Positions 1 through 7,600 of a stretch of 10,971 nt of DNA are shown one piece after another; positions within the stretch are counted from its first letter, which is position 1, and each line of letters opens with the position of its first letter. A program made the position numbers and the translations under genes. This DNA comes from Synura sp. LO234KE (lineage: Eukaryota > Sar > Synurophyceae > Synurales > Mallomonadaceae): positions 1 to 10,971 of the forward strand of contig VKHC01000569.1 of the NCBI GenBank assembly GCA_015143735.1, in the 5' to 3' direction. The notes beneath the pieces were generated by a model that was given only the letters and a program-made list of their open reading frames with translations, searched no databases and was not told the origin of the DNA.

Positions 1-249
1 ATTCGGGAGAATACAGATGAGCTAGCTTTGAGCATAACCACTGAGCATGGGAAAACCCTTCCCGATGCTAAAGGTGATGTTTTTCGGGGACTGGAGGTTG
101 TGGAAGCAGTGTGTAACATCTCAACTTTGATGATGGGTGAAACTATTGAAGGGCTTGCGAAAGGCATAGACACTTACTCGTACAGACAACCTCTGGGTGT
201 TACAGTTGGAATATGTCCTTTCAATTTTCCTGCCATGATACCACTTTGG
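1..249 (+). CDS. ALDH6A1: MMSDH exon (partial at 5' edge)
   Basis: Open in frame 1 from the first base. It covers the first cofactor-domain segment ([39 protein letters not shown]) and ends after the Trp codon at 247-249. The donor GTATGT follows at 250, and the intron 250-311 is 62 nt. The conserved active-site Asn of PFNFP is codon 223-225. Confidence 0.93.
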
Positions 250-2437
250 GTATGTATTGCTGAGCTTCGTAATATATAGGTTAATATATACGCAATGCTA
301 TGTGCTATCAGATGTTTCCTGTTGCCATCGCTTGTGGGAATACAATGATGTTAAAGCCTTCTGAGAAAGTTCCAGGCGCCTCTATCATCTTAGCTAGACT
401 AGCCAAAGAGGCCGGTCTACCAAATGGCGTCCTTCAAGTCGTAGTAAGTAATTGAATTTATTATGCTGTCGCTCACGCGTTTTCTCGTTCAGCGAGCGTG
501 CCATTCACTGTGAAATTGCTTGATTCCAAATCATATTCGACCATGAAGCTTCGCTGTCCTAAATACATGTCTCGCGTTGATATCGCTTCCTTCATGTTCG
601 GAATTTTTGTATTTTATTCGCAGTTTAATCATGGGATATTGACTTGGTGAGATAACCGACACAACATACTCCACAACTCTTTAAATCTAAGTTTTGCAGA
701 ATTGAAATATAAGGAAATAGCACTTCACTTCCTTTTCATCCATCTATCTATTGTTTCTGGTTTCACTTTACTCGTTTCATTTCTGCCTGCAGCATGGCTG
801 TGAACCCACAGTACGCTACTTATGTGAAGCGCCCACCGTACGAGCGGTTTCTTTTGTAGGAAGCAATCCAGCCGGCGAGGCCATTCATGCACACGCCTCT
901 AGATTCGGAAAAAGAGTGCAAGCGAATCTAGGAGCGAAGAATCACGCCCTGATTATGCCCGACGCGGATAAGAAGAATTGTATTAAAGCCTTAGTGGGGG
1001 CAGCCTTTGGAGCGGCAGGACAGCGTTGCATGGCTCTTTCGGTCGCAATCTTCGTGGGCAAGTAAAGGTTTCATGTAACCTCTCTGTATTGAGCAATCGA
1101 CTGTCTAATTGTATGTTGTAGTACTCTGCGTTATAAGTATCCGTTGCAACTTGAACTTCACGTGATATGGCACATGTCCATTTCACTTTCAACATTTCAC
1201 ACACATATCTATTCAATCACTCTAATCCCTTCCGGAACCATCCTCAAGAACGGTCTTATATACTTCTGTCATGTTCTATATATGACCCCAGTGTAATGCA
1301 GTCTCTCCCCACCCCACCCATTCTACCCGCGCTATGCATATACTGCTCCATATACTTCTCTGAAATAATATCAGTCTACTCTTTACTAATATCAGTCTAC
1401 TCACTCGCCTCTCTTATCCGTGGCAGGGGAAACAAAGGAATGGATCAACGATTTGGCAGAGGCCGCGAGACAACTGCGCGTTGGACCTGGCATGGACCCA
1501 AACACCGACGTGGGGCCGCTCATTACCCCTGCCTCGAAAACCCGTGTCGAATCACTAATTACATCTGGCGTGGCACATGGCGCTGTCTGTCTTCTCGATG
1601 GTCGGAACGTAACGGTTCCGGGATATGAAACGGGTAATTTCGTGGGACCTACTGTATTGAGTAACGTCACAGTGGACAATCCCGCGTACGTGGAAGAGAT
1701 CTTTGGACCCGTGTTGGTGTGTATGTCCGTTGAGAGCTTAGACGAAGGGCTTCAAATCATCAATAGGAATAAATATGGTAATGGATGCGCTATTTTCACG
1801 TCGTCGGGGGCTGCGGCGAGGAAATTCCAACGTGAAGTTGACGTCGGTCAGGTGGGTTACCGTGAGAGTCTAAGTGTGTGCTTTGGTGGGTTAGATGTGC
1901 TGTTTTTAACACTGTTGCACAAAAATAATGATGATTTTAACCGTATATTTTACACTCTTGTTTGGCGACCTTCCTCACCACGTCTATCAGCGTCGTACAC
2001 ACTTGAAACATACTTGATTGTCGCATGACATGCCTTATTACGACGACATGGTTGTACATCGGTTGTGTTGATGTGTTGTGCGTTAGGTTGGTATCAACGT
2101 AGCGATCCCCGTCCCACTGCCGATGTTCTCATTCACCGGATCCCGAGGGAGCTTTTTGGGCGCTTCTCATTTCTACGGAAAACAAGTAAGGAATAAAGGC
2201 GTTCAAGTCTGTATTCTTTTCTTTGGTATATGCGTGTGTTCTTTTCTAGACATTTATCCCTTTCGACAATTGTATCCATTTATGATGTAGGGAGTGCAAT
2301 TCTACACGCAAATTAAAACCATTACTTCCAACTGGGAGATTCAAAGCACGTCTTCAGGATCTGCTGCAGGTGCTCCCTCTACACTGGTCATGCCTACAAT
2401 GAGTGGTGTGGAGGGCAAAGAGAACGCACGCGGGTGA
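1..2437 (+). CDS. ALDH6A1: Methylmalonate-semialdehyde dehydrogenase (acylating), C-terminal ~438 codons, six exons
   Basis: Mitochondrial CoA-dependent aldehyde dehydrogenase that converts methylmalonate or malonate semialdehyde plus CoA and NAD+ to propionyl- or acetyl-CoA in valine and thymine catabolism. Exons are 1-249, 312-443, 793-1057, 1427-1851, 2087-2185 and 2291-2437; joined, they read without a stop to TGA at 2435-2437. Family landmarks appear in the expected order: [42 protein letters not shown] (NAD site), ANLGAKNH (the MMSDH form of the segment where most ALDHs carry the general-base Glu), [10 protein letters not shown] with the catalytic Cys at 1027-1029, [28 protein letters not shown], and the terminal VMPTM. 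The vertebrate protein is about 535 residues and ends near VMPTM, so roughly 100 N-terminal residues, including the mitochondrial presequence, lie before the window. This copy adds about 10 residues after VMPTM. The first base falls inside an exon. The family assignment is secure. Confidence 0.96.
312..443 (+). CDS. ALDH6A1: MMSDH exon
   Basis: Follows acceptor CAG at 309-311 and starts [11 protein letters not shown]. It holds [10 protein letters not shown], whose Lys contacts NAD in ALDHs, and ends ...[10 protein letters not shown] before donor GTAAGT at 444. It is 132 nt, phase 0 at both ends. The next intron, 444-792 (349 nt), holds nothing I recognise. Confidence 0.93.
793..1057 (+). CDS. 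ALDH6A1: MMSDH exon with catalytic cysteine
   Basis: Starts [14 protein letters not shown] after acceptor GCAG (789-792). It carries [24 protein letters not shown] and [10 protein letters not shown], whose Cys (1027-1029) is the nucleophile. The exon must end at 1057, phase 1, at a GC donor (GCAAGT, 1058-1063). Only this end joins in frame to the next exon and restores the conserved VGE-x-K-x-W segment. Confidence 0.9.
1058..1426 (+). other. GC-AG intron of the MMSDH gene
   Basis: The donor reads G|GCAAGT and the acceptor GGCAG ends at 1426. The GT alternatives (1054 or 1062) leave phases that do not fit the phase-1 acceptor. Apart from the GC, the donor matches the U1 consensus. A branch-point-like ACTAAT lies at 1385-1390, within the last 42 nt of the intron. 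Confidence 0.8.
1366..1402 (+). repeat. 16-bp direct repeat, 21-bp spacing, near a 3' splice site
   Basis: TAATATCAGTCTACTC occurs exactly at 1366-1381 and again at 1387-1402 inside the GC-AG intron. Each copy holds a TAAT branch-like element and a CAG that could act as a decoy acceptor. The real acceptor is at 1425-1426. Confidence 0.8.
1427..1851 (+). CDS. ALDH6A1: MMSDH exon (largest)
   Basis: Two leading bases complete a Gly codon, then ETKEW. It covers [43 protein letters not shown] (Glu and Phe bind the nicotinamide ribose in ALDHs) and [18 protein letters not shown]. It ends in DVGQ before donor GTGGGT at 1852. The frame stays open into the intron for about 59 codons, so retention would add an unrelated tail. 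Confidence 0.94.
2087..2185 (+). CDS. ALDH6A1: MMSDH exon
   Basis: Exactly 33 codons, phase 0 at both ends: [18 protein letters not shown] through SHFYGKQ, the strongly conserved MMSDH C-terminal signature. The acceptor TTAG ends at 2086, the donor GTAAGG starts at 2186, and the flanking introns are 235 and 105 nt. Confidence 0.94.
2291..2437 (+). CDS. ALDH6A1: MMSDH terminal exon
   Basis: Starts [15 protein letters not shown] after acceptor GTAG, runs through a Ser/Ala-rich linker to VMPTM, and ends [11 protein letters not shown] with TGA at 2435-2437. The tail beyond VMPTM is longer than the short end I know from vertebrate enzymes and is hydrophilic. Confidence 0.93.
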   Translation, partial: GVQFYTQIKTITSNWEIQSTSSGSAAGAPSTLVMPTMSGVEGKENARG

Positions 2438-2476
2438 AGCGGTAGGAGCGGTCGTTTTTTCCCTCCATGTATGCTT

Positions 2477-2500
2477 AATAACAATATAAATATAATTTTT
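2477..2500 (+). terminator. Possible poly(A) region of the MMSDH transcript
   Basis: An A/T run, AATAACAATATAAATATAAT followed by TTTT, begins 40 nt after the stop codon, with a T/GT-rich stretch (2500-2522) behind it. No exact AATAAA is present, only AATATA-type variants, so this is a weak call. Confidence 0.3.
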
Positions 2501-4416
2501 ATGTCGAGCTTTGTATTGGTTGGCTCTGCGGCTAATAGTATGCGACGGCTTGGCAAGGAAGGATTCGACTTCTTGGTGCTATGCACGGAGGGGAGTATCC
2601 TCGAAGGATGCGGGTTCCCTGCCTGACTGCTTTTCTAACCGAGCTGCCTGGTTCCCTCGCTCTTGTTTCCAGTTAGTAAGAGAGAAGTCGATCACTGGAA
2701 CAATATATTGTCAAAACAACGTAGTCCATCAGCGCTTGGATAATACTAGTAATTCTAACACGTTTCCCTGTTGTTAGTACTCGCTGATACTCTTAGGTGA
2801 AGATTCGCTTGTTTGAGACTAGTAGGTCCTCTTGCTGTGCTTGAGTCTTTATATAAATTCAACAAAAAAATGACTGTCAGGCGAACACTTCTTATTCTTA
2901 GAGCACTGTGGTACACCAATACCAGTACACCCCAAGCAAGTCATAAGCAACATCACGAACGATTGGAGTTCCTCTCGTCGTGGTATTGGTAGTGCAGTTC
3001 TTAACAACCAGTGAAACAGTTAGAGGGAGTCGAGGGGAAGAAGACACGCACCTACTACAACAACTAGCCAAATCAGCCCTCGTGATATGAATTTTTTTTA
3101 TACTGTACACGTGTTCAGAGCATTCTAAAGCTCCTAATGGAACACCAGTATAGTAGCTTTGCCTATTCACCTCACCGTAATTAACTATAAGATTTTCGGG
3201 AAGTATAGTAGCTACGACAGTAGCAATACTCGCACCTCGGGATCAGCGTTTTTGATAATACAGGCGAATATACATTTCCATTCAAACAGCCTGTGAACAT
3301 ACGAGATGCAAAATAACCCAATAGAAAAATTATTTTTACCATTTCAGTAAAAACAAGAGCGAAATTGTGCACGACAGTACTGCCAGAGGATAAATAAGCA
3401 ATAATAACACACCGTTAGCTTATTCGTATATCCGCACCCTGCAGGCGTCACCACGTAAAGCGCTAGCTCTGGCTTGAAAATTTCATGACCAAGAACTCCA
3501 GCTTCCTCCTTAAAGTGCTGTTCTCGGACTTGAAACCTCCGAGCACATTCCGCTGAGCAGCAGCAAGATGGTGAACTACCCACTTGGCCCCAGCACTGAA
3601 AAACCCCTAGAGCTGTCATAGAGAAGGGAGTGAAGTGGTGAACTGATTCAGCGCAGACCCCCTCGTAAGTGTCCCTCTTATGGTTATCAGCCGTGTTCAA
3701 GGCTTCAGTCAAAACAAAGGTAGTGCATAAAACCCCCCTACAGTATTACATCTAATTGCGAAATACAATGAGATATTATTTGAATTCTTTTAAAAAATTG
3801 ATTTTTCTACACCTCGATGGTAACCCAAAACTCTAACAAATTTATAGTCGAATCAAGTGTAGACAATCATCGATTTTCTTCGAATTGCGAACAGCATGAT
3901 GACCTTGCGTATTGAAGATAATATCCAGCGATAATGAACACTGGTCATAATTACAATTTTTTTCTGTGTTATACTATAAGAAATTTAGCATCTTGATCCT
4001 CAACTGGTCAACGGCGGAGTAACGAATACACGGTTCACTCGAGGATTCAACCATTGATGTTCAGCTCTCTGCATAAATAGTTTAAATAGAAAATGAATTA
4101 TGCCATCATATATGCTGGGCAGAATATCGCAAAAGTATATTAGTATACCCCTTCGACATCGAATCAAATTTTTAAACGCAAGTTATCCTTGACATGATTG
4201 TACAATTATTATTTTGCGAACTAAAGTGGATTAATATGCTCCCGTTCAATTAAATTGTTGCGCGCCAATTAGAGTGTCTGTCAATTCAATTACAGGCTGT
4301 GACGTGCAACGTGAGCCAAGGCACCAATTGCTATCAAACAAAGCAGTTTCCAAGCTGTGCTGGGTTCGGGTTGTAGAGAATGTTACTAAGTTCAAGGGAA
4401 AATGCATGTTTAAGTC
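2501..4416. other. Intergenic region, no secure gene
   Basis: No strand shows a run of exons with recognisable protein. Positions 2520-3700 have mixed composition with several open minus-strand frames (2898-3170, 3181-3372, 3344-3712) that match nothing I know. From about 3720 to 4300 the DNA becomes clearly AT-rich and looks non-coding. A 12-bp direct repeat (AGTATAGTAGCT at 3147 and 3202) and a 9-bp inverted match (ACCAATACC near 2912, GGTATTGGT near 2980) are the only small repeats seen. The right end should contain the promoter of the micro-exon gene. Confidence 0.5.
3452..3595 (-). CDS. Doubtful exon with a MYND-finger-like Cys pattern
   Basis: On the minus strand, an acceptor-like TTTTTCAG precedes 3595 and a donor-like GTGACG follows 3452. 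The 144 nt between are 48 open codons in phase 0. They contain a Cys cluster then CSAEC-x9-H, which resembles the second half of a MYND zinc finger (C-x3-C-x7-H-x3-C), but the spacing is off and the last Cys is missing. The open frame extends beyond both proposed ends. No neighbouring exons of such a gene were found. It may be a decayed fragment or chance. Confidence 0.2.
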
Positions 4417-4424
4417 TATAAATA
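4417..4424 (+). promoter_or_regulatory. TATA box candidate for the micro-exon gene
   Basis: TATAAATA stands about 170 bp before the donor of the signal-peptide-like exon. A start near 4447-4455 (GCACTAGT) would sit at the usual 30-bp distance. The first ATG after that is 4479 (AAAA just before it), but its frame closes after 37 codons without joining the repeat exons. Confidence 0.35.
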
Positions 4425-4534
4425 TGTTTTCGAGTTCGATTAGGACGCACTAGTTTTGAAATTAATTCTCATTCAAAAATGCTAAATTTTCTCTTTTCCC
4501 TTTTCCCTAAAAATTTTCGCACATTCTGTTCTGA

Positions 4535-4628
4535 AAAAAAGAATTCAACATTAATTTCTTTCGTCGATTGGCACCAACTTCTCATTTTCTGGTAATCATT
4601 GCTATTGCAGTTGCAAGTCGGGCAAAAG
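4535..4628 (+). CDS. Signal-peptide-like exon, 5' end unresolved
   Basis: The frame is open from just after TGA (4532-4534) to donor GTAAAC at 4629, ending in phase 1 (AAA G|GT) as the repeat exons require. It reads LAPTSHFLVIIAIAVASRAK: a hydrophobic core (FLVIIAIAVA) and a signal-peptidase-like AVASRA. No ATG lies in this frame between 4535 and 4628, so the initiator would have to come from an upstream exon (one AG acceptor at 4540-4541 is possible). Alternatively, translation starts at ATG 4733, whose frame (MLSILIIDAV...) also reaches the 4790 donor in phase 1. Confidence 0.4.
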
Positions 4629-7600
4629 GTAAACATCTCTCTTCCTGATGTTTTCTCTGCATTACTTTTAACGAGGAATAGCCTTTGAGCAAGGTATAGG
4701 GGATATGACCACTACCACTCTAAGTCGATTAAATGCTCTCGATACTCATAATCGATGCAGTGAATTTGAGAGGACAATCTACCTTCATCGGTATGTCGTT
4801 TCCCGCCAATGTTTACTCATCTTGTGGATATCTTGAATGTTTCCACTTGGCGTTTATAACAAACCAGCTGGTGGGTGGCTTAGGACCGTCGACTTGTTTA
4901 TCACGTTTTGCTTACTATCCAATTACTCATTGAAATGGTTTCTCGACAGGTAAATCCCTCAGTTCTTTGCCGAAGTCTTTCGGCTCAACTAAGATATGAT
5001 TCAGGTCCTCCTTGTAAGCCGATAGATCCTGTTTCTTGGTATTTTGGTTTTTCTGAAGAGGTTGATATGTAACTGCAGCCAAGCCTCCCGCTACAGTTGA
5101 ACCACCGAGTAAGTATTTCTCCTTGCAGAAATCAACATGAGACAATATGTAAATTTATTGCAGCCAAGCCACCTGCTGCTGGAAAGCCGAGTAAGTTACA
5201 CACCTCCATATGCTAAAGCAAGTCGTGGTGAAGCATAACCTTTCTTGTCATGTTTCTCTACGCACAGAGCCCGGAGCTGAGGTGGCATGTAAGTCCAGAT
5301 GACCGTAGTACACAAACGCTAGAGCAAAAATACGATCATTCTTTTCTGTTATTTTATAGTCGGTACGTTGTTCGGCGAGGATTCAATTTGGAGCGGCTTA
5401 ACGACGTTTTCAACACGTCTTTGTGTGCCTCAATACTTCCTTCAATCGAATCGATAGACGTGGGGATCCCACGTAAGCCACTAGCCATCCATTACACTAC
5501 CTGCAAAATCATGAGTTATATTATTTGATTTGGTACAGCGTGGAATCCTCCCACTGCAGTTGAGCCCCCTAGTAGGTTCCCCTATTGTTTACCATGAAAT
5601 CTTGTAATGACGCTATTACTATTTTTTGTAGCTAAGCCTCCCGCTACAGCCGAGCCACCAAGTAGGTCCCTCTATTTCTTACGAGGTAACTTGTGATCAC
5701 GGTGTTGCGTTTTATTGCAGCCAAGCCTCCCGCTGCTGTTGAGCCACCGAGTAAGTATTTCTCCTGACAGAAATCAACATGAGACAATATGTAAATTTAT
5801 TGCAGCCAAGCCACCTGCTGCTGGAAAGCCGAGTAAGTTACACACCTCCATATGCTAAAGCAAGTCGTGGTGAAGCATAACCTTTCTTGTCATGTTTCTC
5901 TACGCACAGAGCCCGGAGCTGAGGTGGCATGTAAGTCCAGATGACCGTAGTACACAAACGCTAGAGCAAAAATACGATCATTCTTTTCTGTTATTTTATA
6001 GTCGGTACGTTGTTCGGCGAGGATTCAATTTGGAGCGGCTTAACGACGTTTTCAACACGTCTTTGTGTGCCTCAATACTTCCTTCAATCGAATCGATAGA
6101 CGTGGGGATCCCACGTAAGCCACTAGCCATCCATTACACTACCTGCAAAATCATGAGTTATATTATTTGATTTGGTACAGCGTGGAATCCTCCCACTGCA
6201 GTTGAGCCCCCTAGTAGGTTCCCCTATTGTTTACCATGAAATCTTGTAATGACGCTATTACTATTTTTTGTAGCTAAGCCTCCCGCTACAGCTGAGCCAC
6301 CATGTAGGTCTCTCTATTTCTTACGAGGTAACTTGTGATCATGGTATTGCATTTTATTGCAGCCAAGCCACCCGCTGCTGTTGAGCCACCGAGTAGGACC
6401 CTCTATTTCTTACGAGGTAACTTGTGATGACGGTATTGCATTTTATTGCAGCCAAGCCACCCGCTGCTGTTGAGCCACCAAGTAGGTCTCTCTATTTCAT
6501 ACCATGAATACATTTTGACGGTATCGCTATTAATTGCAGCCAAGCCACCTGCTGCCGGAAAGCCGAGTAAGTTCCTTGACTTCGTTGTCATCACGTAGTC
6601 TGGAAGCAATCGCCCACTAACCAACTTTATCGCCGTATGTCTTTCCTGTCCCAGTGCCCGTAGCTGCAGTTGCATGTGAGTATTTAATGAATTCGCTTAC
6701 AAATCGCTCACGCAAAAGATTTTGTAACGGTTTCTGCTTACATAATGGTTAAATTTTACTTATGCAATAGTTGGTGAGTGATCCAGAGCAGAACTTATGT
6801 ATCAAATTTGAACGACTTTCCTTCTCCACTATTGCGTGCTCGTGAACGAAATACTTCAAAAATATCGAAGGTTCATTTACCAATTTACAATCTTTTTTTA
6901 AACTAACGTCTCCTCGATGATGTCACTCAGGTCTTCCTTGTAAGACACATGACATGAGTACCTCGGCTGGCAAGTGTCCTCATTGTGATTCTATCTGTGT
7001 TTGCAGCCAAACCTCCGGCAACGGTGGAGCCGCCATGTAGGTATCTCTTCATTCACAAATCAACATCTTCTAATGGTATGGTTTCTCTAGCCAAGCCACC
7101 TGCTGCCGCTGGAAAACCAAGTAATCTTTTTCCCTTCTCCTCTTTCAAAGCATTTACTTCTTTAAATGCTTCACAGAGCCCGTAGCCGAGGGGTCATGTA
7201 AGCAATTATGACCTGGACTTCTATGAGCTTGTGAATCATACTTATCCTTTCTTCTCGTGTGAATAAAAATAGTGTGAATTTACGTATTTATCACATATGT
7301 GCACGTGATGCCCAACCTACCGCATTCAAAATGACTCCGCAGGTGTGGATATTGTACCAATTACTGCCCCGTATACATCTGACGAGTCTATTGCTATAAC
7401 TTGCAGAGCTTCCCTGTAAGTCGATGTTCATACGCTACCGGTACATTTTGTAATTATTTTGTTATAGCCAAGCCACCCGCTGCCGTTGAGCCACCGAGTA
7501 GGACCCTCTATTTCTTACAATAAATACATAATGACGGTATTTCTATGAATTGCAGCCAAGCCTCCCGCTGCTGTTGAGCCACCGAGTATTTCCTTTTTCA

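Larger units (their letters stand above)
5079..6362 (+). repeat. 642-bp tandem duplication covering six micro-exons and their introns
   Basis: Copy 1 is 5079-5720 and copy 2 is 5721-6362. Positions 5126-5650 and 5768-6292 (525 bp, mostly intron) look identical by direct reading, and differences cluster at the two ends. Copy 2 runs straight into a further partial copy of the end unit. Identity across introns means recent duplication, gene conversion, or an assembly artefact. Confidence 0.92.

Noticed and set aside
1401-1679. Minus-strand ORF opposite the large MMSDH exon
   Set aside because: It is antisense to a well-conserved coding exon.
4428-4450. B-box-like GAGTTCGATTAGG suggesting a tRNA or SINE
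   Set aside because: No cloverleaf or A box could be placed around it.
4927-5145. Minus-strand ORF of 72 codons over the first micro-exon
   Set aside because: It is antisense to a Pro-rich exon and its splice sites, and shows no family features. Third-position evidence supports the + strand.
5360-5472. Possible 113-nt exon inside the long intron of module 1
   Set aside because: Its length is not a multiple of three and would break the frame. The required phase also meets TAG inside it.
5250-5528. 92-codon ORF on the + strand, repeated identically at 5892-6170
   Set aside because: It runs through an exon, its donor, a long intron and splice sites in a different frame from the array. Its apparent conservation is just the 642-bp duplication, which also preserves the introns.
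6403-6675. Minus-strand ORF of 90 codons
   Set aside because: It is a shadow of micro-exons and introns of module 3.
7343-7415. Possible exon after CCGCAG at 7342
   Set aside because: It is 73 nt long, and none of the internal GT sites gives a length divisible by three, so it cannot fit the array.
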